Shown in pieces: positions 12,543-19,483 of a DNA stretch of 64,000 bases. A program made the position numbers and the translations under genes. The notes under the pieces were generated by a model that ran no database searches, was not told where the DNA came from, and saw nothing but the letters and a program-made list of their open reading frames with translations. The DNA comes from DAHUXD01 sp963736455. Its GTDB lineage: Bacteria > Acidobacteriota > Thermoanaerobaculia > UBA5066 > Gp7-AA6. The stretch is taken from contig CAVTON010000001.1 in assembly GCA_963736455.1 (NCBI GenBank), forward strand, positions 620,001-684,000, in the 5' to 3' direction. How positions within the stretch are numbered: the stretch's first letter is position 1; each line of letters starts with the position of its first letter.

Positions 12543-12547
12543 GGCGC

Positions 12548-13306
12548 CTACGCCGGGAATCCCGTCGCGACCGTCAGGTACGAGGAGAGAAGCTCGCCGA
12601 TCAGCACGAAGACCAGGGCCACGTAAAGGAGGCCCGTCGCCGCCTGGTTCGACTTCATCTCGGCGGTGCGCCAGATGAAGTACGACAGCGCGAGCGGTCC
12701 CACGATGCCCCACAGGACGCGGAACAGGAAAAAGAGCGCGTCCCTCTCGAGCGAGAGCAGCGCGTGAAGGCCCTCGGAGGCCGAGAGACTCGCGACCGCA
12801 ACCGCCAGGTAAACCGTCCGGAAGACCGCGAGACCGGCGAAGAGCGCCGCGCCGCGGGCGAGCAGCCGGAACGGCAGCGACCGCGACACGAGGTACCAGT
12901 GTCCGAGATTCATGATCAACACGACCGCGCCGAAGAAGAGTCCGCCCGCGATCGCGCCCACGACCGTCCAGGCGCTTCCGGCCTCGATCGGCGCCACGAG
13001 CGCGACGCGCGAGACGCTCCAGAGCGCCGTGGCCGCACCGGCCGCGAGGAGGAATCGGCCCGGTCCCGCCCAGCCGGCGTTGGCCGCCAGCGTGTAGGCC
13101 CCGAGCAGTCCCGCCGTGGCGGCCGTCCAGCCGAACGGCAGGCCCGACGGCTTCGCCAGGAGCGCCAGGACGGCGAAGAGCGCGGCAAGGCCCCCGTGCA
13201 GGCTGAAAAAGCCGCGCCCCAGGACGTCCGGTGGAAACAGGAGCAGGAGCGCGGCCGTGCCCGCACAGGCTTCGAGCAGGAAGAGTCCGAGACCCGACAA
13301 TGCCAT
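12548..13306 (-). CDS. Polytopic membrane protein of unknown function
   Basis: 252 residues, almost entirely hydrophobic, with about seven or eight predicted membrane helices and no recognisable enzymatic motif. ATG 13306 begins the first helix directly (MALSGLGLFLL). It may be an accessory to the zinc-ribbon protein encoded immediately downstream, which is also membrane-anchored; that is inference from operon structure only. Confidence 0.65.
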   Translation of the reverse strand: MALSGLGLFLLEACAGTAALLLLFPPDVLGRGFFSLHGGLAALFAVLALLAKPSGLPFGWTAATAGLLGAYTLAANAGWAGPGRFLLAAGAATALWSVSRVALVAPIEAGSAWTVVGAIAGGLFFGAVVLIMNLGHWYLVSRSLPFRLLARGAALFAGLAVFRTVYLAVAVASLSASEGLHALLSLERDALFFLFRVLWGIVGPLALSYFIWRTAEMKSNQAATGLLYVALVFVLIGELLSSYLTVATGFPA

Positions 13307-13318
13307 GAGGCCGCGATT

Positions 13319-13951
13319 CTACCCGGAGGCCGCCGACGCCCGGATCTCCGCCGCGATACCGGCGACGTGATCCACGAGCCCGTGATCGCCGCCCGGGATC
13401 GCGGTGAAGCGGGAGCCCTTGCGAAGCTGTCCGCTCGCTTCCCAGCGGCGCCAGGTCGAGTAGACCGCGTCGAAGGGAACGCTCTCGTCGTTCGTCCCCA
13501 TGATCACCGCCACCACCTGCGTCGGCGCGTCGCGGTCGACGGTGAGAGACGCCATCTGCTCGAAGAACCGCCGGTGAATCAGGATCTCACGCCCTTCGCC
13601 GTGGTGGAAAAACGGGATCGGATCGCCCGGCGCGAGCTTCTCGATCCAGCGAGAGCCGAAGCCGAGCGCCGGCGCCACGAGCACGAGTGGCGCCCTCACG
13701 CCCTCTCGCGCCGCCTGCACGGCCGCCAGGGCGCCGAGTGAGCTGCCCACGACGACGTCCGGCGGATCGGCGGCGGCGGCTCTCTTCGCCTCGGCCACGA
13801 TCGCGGTGAAGTCGAGCTTTTCGAAGGAGGGACGGTTCAGGTCCGGGGCAACCACGCAGAACTCTTCGGCTGGGAGCGTCTCCCGAAGCCGCGCGATCTT
13901 TCGCCCCGCCGGCGACGACGCAAATCCGTGCAGGTACAGGACCGTTTTCAC
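13319..13951 (-). CDS. Alpha/beta hydrolase, YqiA/UPF0227-like esterase
   Basis: 210 residues, GTG start. It begins TVLYLHGFASSPAG, the oxyanion-hole region of the YqiA-type small esterases. The nucleophile elbow is VVGSSLGALAA (Ser about residue 70). An Asp in MGTNDESVPF and a His in GGDHGLVDH complete the likely triad. The natural substrate is unknown. It is the last gene on this side before the lower-GC island. Confidence 0.78.
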   Translation of the reverse strand: MKTVLYLHGFASSPAGRKIARLRETLPAEEFCVVAPDLNRPSFEKLDFTAIVAEAKRAAAADPPDVVVGSSLGALAAVQAAREGVRAPLVLVAPALGFGSRWIEKLAPGDPIPFFHHGEGREILIHRRFFEQMASLTVDRDAPTQVVAVIMGTNDESVPFDAVYSTWRRWEASGQLRKGSRFTAIPGGDHGLVDHVAGIAAEIRASAASG

Positions 13952-14101
13952 CCGGGCACGATACTCGATGTCCGGGAGAGAGCGGTCAGATCAGCGGCGG
14001 AAGGATCCTGTCTCGTCGAGGCGCCGGAGCGGGCGGCGAAACACGAGCCCTGGGATGCGTCGGGCGCCGCTTGAAGATCCTACTCAGCCAGGCCGGGAGT
14101 T

Positions 14102-15547
14102 TCATGACTGATTTCCCTCCCTCATCTTCTGGAGCTCGAGCTTCAGAGTTCGGAGCGCCTCGGGGTCGGCTTTCTGGCGACGAATCGATTCGCGGAGAAG
14201 GGCGATAGCGGTACAGGCGGCTGGGCCCGGCGACTCGCCATCGAGTGCGGCCAAGGCCGCGAGGAGCTCCTGTGTCGCCTCGTCCTCTCGACCGGCCATA
14301 AGAAGCGCCTCACAAAGTAGCAGCCGAAAATAGGCGGCCCTTCCATCAAGCTGCTGCTTTGAATGCCTTTCAATTGCGGATCTGTATAGCGGAATCGCAG
14401 CGTCCAATTGACCTCTGTCTCTGAGTACTTCGCCGAGCACTGCTTCAGCAGTCCCAATCGCCCAAGAGACTTCGGTGCCTTGAAGGATTGACACCGCCTC
14501 CTCGAACACATCTAGCGCCGCGCTCAAGGCGCCAGTAGACGCAAGAACTTCTGCTTTGTTGACAAGAGCAATTCCTAAGACGAGGGGCTCTTTGCGGGCG
14601 TGTTCGGTCGACGACACTTGGTCGATCTGGAACAGCGCCTCATCAAAGTGTCCGAGGCTCTTCAGTGCAAGGGCCTGCAGAAGCCAACATCGGACTAGCT
14701 CCTCTCCCATTCCAAAGGCCTCAAAAACCGGCCGCAGCCTCTTCACACGTGACAACACCTCATCTGATTGATGTTGGTTATGTAGGGCAATGGTTTCGAC
14801 AAGGTCGACCTTTGCGAGCCATGGCGCGGGATGAAGGACCTTGGAAAAGCAGTCTCGTGAGATCCGAGCCCATTGCTCGACACTTGGATAACGATCGGCG
14901 AGCGCCAAGCCGGCAGTCACTGAAAGCGCACTCTGACCCGCAATATGGAGGCGATCATCGACATCGAGACCTGACGAGTGTCCTGAGATCCATTGGTAAA
15001 CATGGCGCCCAAGGTGTGCTGACTCCATCGGATTCTTGTTTCTCTGAGATCTCTGCCTTCCGAGAATCGCTAGCAGGGTAGGCGGATTGGACAGGAACCG
15101 GTCCATTACCGAGGAAGGCGTCTCCGCCCATGAGAGTCGGAAGAATTCGGCAATATCGGATTGAGCGCAAGCGTGCCTTTCGCAGGCCGCCTCCCAATCG
15201 CTCATCTCCTTGAACTTGTTCAGCCTACGCGCGGCTGACCACCCGTCAAACGCCAAGCTCGCGCCCAGAACATCTCTCTCATCCAGCACTGAGTCGAATC
15301 CAGACGCATCATCGAGAACAAAGCGATAGAGACAGCCAATCGCAGCCAGTCGATCTTCTGATGCGTGAAGTCGCTCCAGTTGCAGCAGTCGGTCGATTGC
15401 ATGAACGAGGTCCCACCGTCGGTCGTCGGCGGGGATAATCCGCCTTGGGTCGCCACCCGCCAGAAGACGTTCCCAAGCTGACCTCGCTTGCTGCAAAGCA
15501 TTCGCCGGAGGCAATCCCAGGTGACCGCTGGCAGCTCCTGAACGCAA
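14102..15547 (-). CDS. TPR-repeat protein, copy B of the sigma2-like/TPR module
   Basis: About 481 residues with degenerate TPR helices in the C-terminal half (for example ALALKSLGHFDEALFQIDQV and EVLRDRGQLDAAIPLYRSAI). No enzymatic domain is seen. Its last 150 residues align with the TPR protein at 16058-17173, ending ALLRESIRRQKADPEAL against ALLRESVRQRKTDPKAL. The listed start is TTG 15547, but the frame is open further up. GAGAGG lies 5 bases before a CTG at 15586 that overlaps the stop of the sigma2-like gene, so the real start may be CTG. Codon use is visibly less GC-rich than in flanking genes, a sign of acquisition. Confidence 0.72.
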   Translation of the reverse strand: MRSGAASGHLGLPPANALQQARSAWERLLAGGDPRRIIPADDRRWDLVHAIDRLLQLERLHASEDRLAAIGCLYRFVLDDASGFDSVLDERDVLGASLAFDGWSAARRLNKFKEMSDWEAACERHACAQSDIAEFFRLSWAETPSSVMDRFLSNPPTLLAILGRQRSQRNKNPMESAHLGRHVYQWISGHSSGLDVDDRLHIAGQSALSVTAGLALADRYPSVEQWARISRDCFSKVLHPAPWLAKVDLVETIALHNQHQSDEVLSRVKRLRPVFEAFGMGEELVRCWLLQALALKSLGHFDEALFQIDQVSSTEHARKEPLVLGIALVNKAEVLASTGALSAALDVFEEAVSILQGTEVSWAIGTAEAVLGEVLRDRGQLDAAIPLYRSAIERHSKQQLDGRAAYFRLLLCEALLMAGREDEATQELLAALAALDGESPGPAACTAIALLRESIRRQKADPEALRTLKLELQKMREGNQS

Positions 15548-15578
15548 CCATTGAGCAAGGTCCGACGAAGTAAGTGGA

Positions 15579-15959
15579 CTAGTCAGATGTACCTCTCGCG
15601 ACTTCCTTGCGGCTGGGCACTGAATGATCCGACTGAGTCTCGGCGGATCCCCACCGAGCGAGTAGACCTGCTCGACGCATGACTTTTCGGCGGTGATTAG
15701 CCGCTAGGTGGTCTACGACCTGGATCAGCCAAGCCTTAGGGTTCTTGGCGGCGTCTATCTTTTGAAGGGCAACCAAGAAAGCATCCTGCACCACGTCGCG
15801 AGCGTCCTCCTTCGATAGCCCATGCCGCCAAGTGGCTCGACGAACGAGAGGAAGGAAAATCTCCTGGTAGAAGGCCGCCAGGTCCGCATCAGGCATGACT
15901 GACCGGGGCGCAGGCCGCCCCAAATCCTGTGGGCACCCAGGCTTTGCCCGTGACACCAT
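15579..15959 (-). CDS. Sigma-70 region 2-only protein, copy B
   Basis: 126 residues from ATG 15959, chosen because GGAGG (15964-15968) sits 4 bases upstream. Residues 27-90 resemble region 2 of ECF sigma factors: DARDVVQDAFLVALQKID (core binding) and PKAWLIQVVDHLAANHRRK (the -10 recognition helix). Region 4, which should follow, is absent. The remaining 25 residues are polar, and the downstream gene does not encode it in any frame I checked. It could bind RNA polymerase without -35 contacts, act as an anti-activator, or be a sigma remnant. It ends at the start of the TPR gene, implying coupled translation. Confidence 0.7.
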   Translation of the reverse strand: MVSRAKPGCPQDLGRPAPRSVMPDADLAAFYQEIFLPLVRRATWRHGLSKEDARDVVQDAFLVALQKIDAAKNPKAWLIQVVDHLAANHRRKVMRRAGLLARWGSAETQSDHSVPSRKEVARGTSD

Positions 15960-16057
15960 CCATCCTCCGGTCGCGGAACAACCGGGATCCGTCAATTACA
16001 TATTGTCACGAGAAGAGAGCCGGACGGCCATCCGCTCCCAAAGGGCAAGGATTGAGC

Positions 16058-17173
16058 TTAGTTCTTTGCCTGCAAGTACTCGCGCAGCTGGACGAGAGCC
16101 TTCGGATCGGTCTTACGCTGGCGAACTGATTCTCTGAGTAGTGCAACAGCCGCAAAACCCTCCGGGACCATCTTCTGCTGGTCGATCGTTGGGAGCGCTG
16201 CCAGGAGTTCCCACTCGGCCTCCCGAGGCTTCTTGGCCTCGATCAGCAGCTCGGCAAGCGCCACACGGAAATAAGCCGCTCTCGTCACCATGCCAAGTCC
16301 GACCAAATCCTCGATGGCGGCTCGGTACGCGGGGACCGCGTCGCTCAGGCGGCCCAATGCTCTAAGGGTCTCGCCGAACATGATCTTCAGGTCCGCGAGC
16401 GCAGACGTTCTATTGGCAGCCTCAAGCAGCGGCTGTGCCTGCTGGTAGGTCGAGAGGGCGTCTGCGTAGGAGCCCCGCGCAGAGAGCAGGTTTCCGAGGT
16501 TTAGCAACGCGGTTCCCCTCAGCGCGGAGTTCACGGACTGATCGTCAGAAATGCTCCGAAGGCGGATCGCAGCCTCGTCGAGTCTTCCGAGTTGCTTCAA
16601 ACTGAGTCCTTCGAGAAGCAAGCACTTAGCCCGTTCAAGCCGCATTCCCAATCTTTCGAACGTAAGCGCGGCCGACGGAAGCAATTCGACGACATCTTCG
16701 TATCGGTTTCCGTCATACCTGAGCGCGAGACGGTTGTAGGCAACGCGAGCTAGGTGTGGCGCAGCCGCAACCGTGTGGCGGAAATTGGCGTCAGATCTAT
16801 CGAACCAGCTTTCCGCCTCCTCTCGGCGACCGGTCATTCTGTAGCTGGCGCCAGCGAGAAGCGCGAATTCGCCCAGGAAGTAGTCTCGCTCGTCGAAGAA
16901 AAACTCCCGAGGTTGCCGAGCAGAAAGCCACCGGTAAATGGCAACTGCCTCATCAACGACCACAGCCGGCGTGCTGTTGATGAGCTCGCCCAACGTGGAG
17001 CACAGCGATGCGAGGACGTCGGCGTCTGACAGCGCTTCAAGAATGAACTGCTCGGAACGCGTAGTCGCGGAGCTCTGCAGAAAGGCCATCGCGCGCGCGG
17101 GCGCCTCATCGCGCGACCGCGTCGCATGCGCGACGGTCGTGCGGAACTGGAGAATGCGCGCGCTGTTAGGCAT
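16058..17173 (-). CDS. TPR-repeat protein, copy A of the sigma2-like/TPR module
   Basis: 371 residues with several recognisable TPR pairs: SYRMTGRREEAESWFDRSD, LSLKQLGRLDEAAIRLRSI, NLLSARGSYADALSTYQQA and TLRALGRLSDAVPAYRAAI. The C-terminal tail matches copy B closely (ALLRESVRQRKTDPKAL). The N-terminal 100 residues are helical and unrecognised. No signal peptide or membrane segment is seen, so it is probably a cytoplasmic protein-binding scaffold. The ATG overlaps the end of the sigma2-like gene A by 8 bases, so the pair is translationally coupled. Confidence 0.74.
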   Translation of the reverse strand: MPNSARILQFRTTVAHATRSRDEAPARAMAFLQSSATTRSEQFILEALSDADVLASLCSTLGELINSTPAVVVDEAVAIYRWLSARQPREFFFDERDYFLGEFALLAGASYRMTGRREEAESWFDRSDANFRHTVAAAPHLARVAYNRLALRYDGNRYEDVVELLPSAALTFERLGMRLERAKCLLLEGLSLKQLGRLDEAAIRLRSISDDQSVNSALRGTALLNLGNLLSARGSYADALSTYQQAQPLLEAANRTSALADLKIMFGETLRALGRLSDAVPAYRAAIEDLVGLGMVTRAAYFRVALAELLIEAKKPREAEWELLAALPTIDQQKMVPEGFAAVALLRESVRQRKTDPKALVQLREYLQAKN

Positions 17174-17564
17174 CTGAGCGGCGAAAATCGAAGAGTTGAA
17201 GACTGCGGGAGAAGTCGTGCGCGACGTCCGCGGGCTCTCGATCTAGGATCGCATGGAGCTTATCGTCGGATTCGCGGACTCCCGTACCCACTACGTACTT
17301 CTGGTATTCGCGTGCAAACTGGCAACAAGCAACAAGCAGAAAAGGACGGTTCTCCCGAACCGTAGCACCGGGTCGATAACAGAAGCGACGGAACCAAACG
17401 AACAGATCCTTCTCGAGCTCCGTCGCCTCCTGCTCACTCAACTGATAGTGAGCGACGAGCGCGATGTGGATGAGACCCAGCGTCTCTTGAAAGACGTTCT
17501 CGACTTCGCGCTCGAAAACGTCTTCAGCAGACGGGGTCGCTTCGAGGTCGTCTGAGATCTCCAT
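17166..17564 (-). CDS. Sigma-70 region 2-like protein, copy A
   Basis: 132 residues, ATG 17564 with an AGGAG ribosome site a few bases upstream. Residues 23-93 follow the helical pattern of sigma region 2: an HYQLSEQEATELEKDLFVWF segment, then NRPFLLVACCQFAREYQKYV in place of the -10 helix. The match is weaker than in copy B. Region 4 is missing here too; the last 35 residues are charged and unrecognised. Two copies with the same truncation and the same TPR partner argue that the short form is functional. It is the first gene of the presumed four-gene unit. Confidence 0.6.
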   Translation of the reverse strand: MEISDDLEATPSAEDVFEREVENVFQETLGLIHIALVAHYQLSEQEATELEKDLFVWFRRFCYRPGATVRENRPFLLVACCQFAREYQKYVVGTGVRESDDKLHAILDREPADVAHDFSRSLQLFDFRRSDA

Positions 17565-17644
17565 CGCTGTCTCCTAGGTTGATCGAAGCCTAATCGAACA
17601 GCGTAGAAAACACAAATCCCTTGTCGCTTTGTGGGCAACAGGTC

Positions 17645-17661
17645 GGAAACAACTTGTTTCC
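17645..17661. promoter_or_regulatory. 17-bp palindrome, possible operator of the sigma2/TPR unit
   Basis: GGAAACAA-C-TTGTTTCC is a perfect inverted repeat with 8-base arms and one central base. It lies about 80 bases before the first gene of the minus-strand sigma2-like/TPR cluster, where an operator for a dimeric regulator would be expected. No convincing -35/-10 pair was found beside it. Inference only. Confidence 0.45.
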
Positions 17662-17928
17662 AGATACTTACGTGGTCTTAAAAGGGAACCGAGCCCGCAA
17701 CCGAGTTCAAACTGGACCACCTTTCACCAAATCCCCCTGGCCTAATGCCGGGGGCACGAAACCATGTCCAACGGCCACGAAACCCGCGAAAAACCGGCCC
17801 AAATGGGCAGGCTTCGCCCGGTACACCGACCGTGGCCTCAAGGAACCCACCAAGTGAGCGGGCCAAAAAGTTCGGCCCAAAAAAGAATCAAGTGAATTGG
17901 ATCACAAAGTCAGGCCAGGGGTGTCAAG

Positions 17929-17953
17929 TTTTTTTGCGGTGGGGCACCGCAAA
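17929..17953. repeat. T-tract plus perfect hairpin downstream of dacB
   Basis: TTTGCGGTG-GGG-CACCGCAAA (17933-17953) is a perfect 9-base inverted repeat with a 3-base loop, preceded on the + strand by a run of seven T from 17929. It sits 22 bases beyond the dacB stop. Read with dacB the hairpin is followed by A, not T, so it is not a normal intrinsic terminator. It could be a REP-type or transposon-end repeat. Confidence 0.5.
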
Positions 17954-17975
17954 GGGGCCGCCAGGGCCGGGAAAG

Positions 17976-19460
17976 CTAGCCCTTCTGGATCAGGACTCGG
18001 ACGAGGCGATCCTGGTAGGAATGGGCGCGGGATTCGCCAACCCCCCATCCGTTCAACAGGATAGCGAAGGCGTAGGTCTTGCCGGACTCCGCCTGGGCGT
18101 ACCCGGCAAGGGTCGATACGCCGTTCAGGGTCCCTGTCTTGGCCTGGACGCGGCCACGGGTGGCCGAGTCGAGAAGACGGCTCCGGAGCGAGCCCTCGGA
18201 GTCTCCGGACACGGCGAGGGTGGCGCGCCAGGCCGCGCCGTCCGGCTGGAGATTCATCGCTCGGAGGAATCGGACGAGGTCGGCGGCGGCGACGCGATTC
18301 GAAGCCGAGAGCCCGGACCCGTCGTGAATGTCGTAGCGGCCCGGATCGAGCCCGATCGCGGCGAGGAACTGCCGCTCGAGCGCGAGCGCGTTTTCCCAGG
18401 TTCCCCTGCCCGCCTTCTCGAGCGCGAGCGTCTTGAAGATCTGCTCGGCGTAGAAGCTCTGGCTGTGCTTGTTCGAGACGGCCATCGTCGGCAGGATGTC
18501 CGACTCCGTCGAGGCGACGAGCGCCCAGGCGTTGTCGGGTTTGACGTCGCGCTCGACGACCGATCCCGTCAGCTCGATCCCCGCCGCGCGCAGCCGGCTC
18601 TTCAGCGCCGCGCCGAAGAACTTCGGCGGATCGTCGATGGCGAGCGGAACCGCGTAGCGGAAATAGCGCGCCGGAAGAGTGCCGTCGACGAACACCTGGT
18701 CGGATCCGCCCGGCCGCGCCACGGCCACGCGGAGCTTTCCCGTCTTGCCCACGGTGCGGGCGCGCGGAACCGTCTGCACGACGTCGGTATCGGGATCGAT
18801 CGAGACGATCGCGGGCGCGCCCGGAAGCGAGGCCCGGCCGACCGACACGATGACGACGTTGTCGTTGTACGACAGGGCGGAGATCGGGGCCTGGTACCAG
18901 CGGGTATCGCGGTCGGGCGGCCATTCCGGGTTCCGGTACACGTGGTCGAAACCGCTGGCGTTTAAGATCAGGTCGCCGCTGACCCGCACGATGCCCGCGC
19001 GTCTAAGGCCATCGGCCCAGCGGTCGAAGACGGCGAACTCGTCGTTGTCGTAGAAGCGGCCCGAGATGTTGGGATCGCCCCCTCCGACGACGAGGAGCGA
19101 GCCGACGAGCATTCCGTTCTGGATGTCCCCTTTCCGCCAGAACGTCGTCTTGAACTTGTAGTCCCGGCCCAGGTAATGGAGCGCCGCCGCGGACGAGAGC
19201 ATCTTCGTGACGGAGGCGATCGTCTCGGCCTGATCCGGGTTTCGGGCGTAGACGGTCTCGCCGCTGGCGAGATCCGCGATTGCGACCGAGACCCCCGGGG
19301 AGCGCGCCGGAGCGTGCCGGGCGATCTGGTCGAGCGCCTGTTCGAGCGTCTGCGGCTTCGCCGGCTTGCGGGCCGTCGCGGAAGCGGAGGGAGCCAGAAG
19401 GAAGGAGGCGGCGAGAAGACACACCGCCACTCGTGTCGATGGGAAGAGCGTTCGTGCCAC
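17976..19460 (-). CDS. dacB: D-alanyl-D-alanine carboxypeptidase/endopeptidase, PBP4 type (family S13)
   Basis: A periplasmic peptidoglycan hydrolase that trims or cleaves D-Ala cross-links. 494 residues from GTG 19460, which gives a normal signal peptide (hydrophobic VAVCLLAASFLLAPSASA). The three active-site motifs are present: SVTK at about residue 83, SNK in TMAVSNKHSQ at about 330, and KTG in QAKTGTLNG at about 440, with the large inserted domain between the first two as in PBP4. An upstream in-frame start at 19505 would overlap the divergent helicase gene and spoil the signal peptide. A TATAAT box 7 bases before the GTG suggests a leaderless transcript. Confidence 0.92.
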   Translation of the reverse strand: MARTLFPSTRVAVCLLAASFLLAPSASATARKPAKPQTLEQALDQIARHAPARSPGVSVAIADLASGETVYARNPDQAETIASVTKMLSSAAALHYLGRDYKFKTTFWRKGDIQNGMLVGSLLVVGGGDPNISGRFYDNDEFAVFDRWADGLRRAGIVRVSGDLILNASGFDHVYRNPEWPPDRDTRWYQAPISALSYNDNVVIVSVGRASLPGAPAIVSIDPDTDVVQTVPRARTVGKTGKLRVAVARPGGSDQVFVDGTLPARYFRYAVPLAIDDPPKFFGAALKSRLRAAGIELTGSVVERDVKPDNAWALVASTESDILPTMAVSNKHSQSFYAEQIFKTLALEKAGRGTWENALALERQFLAAIGLDPGRYDIHDGSGLSASNRVAAADLVRFLRAMNLQPDGAAWRATLAVSGDSEGSLRSRLLDSATRGRVQAKTGTLNGVSTLAGYAQAESGKTYAFAILLNGWGVGESRAHSYQDRLVRVLIQKG

Positions 19461-19466
19461 TGGCAA

Positions 19467-19474
19467 ATTATAAT
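19467..19474. promoter_or_regulatory. Overlapping divergent -10 boxes between dacB and helicase
   Basis: ATTATAAT reads as TATAAT on both strands (+ strand 19469-19474; minus strand 19472-19467). The minus-strand box ends 7 bases before the dacB GTG, and the plus-strand box ends 10 bases before the helicase GTG. Both transcripts would therefore start at or very near their start codons, without room for a ribosome site. No clear -35 was seen on either side. Confidence 0.6.
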
Positions 19475-19483
19475 CGAGGCTTC

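Larger units (their letters stand above)
17565..17975. other. Long intergenic region between the accessory island and dacB
   Basis: About 410 bases without a supportable gene. It is less GC-rich than its surroundings and holds the 17-bp palindrome on the island side. A repeated CACGAAACC appears twice within about 35 bases (around 17755-17790). An inverted repeat preceded by seven T lies next to dacB. Open frames here are short and show no coding character. It may be a scar of element insertion. Confidence 0.6.

Noticed and set aside
14556..17029. Plus-strand frames opposite the sigma2/TPR genes
   Set aside because: All are short or mid-length shadows; the minus strand has TPR periodicity, coupled starts and ribosome sites.
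17621..17866. Short open frames in the dacB-island gap
   Set aside because: Low-complexity, no ribosome site or conserved pattern. Treated as intergenic.
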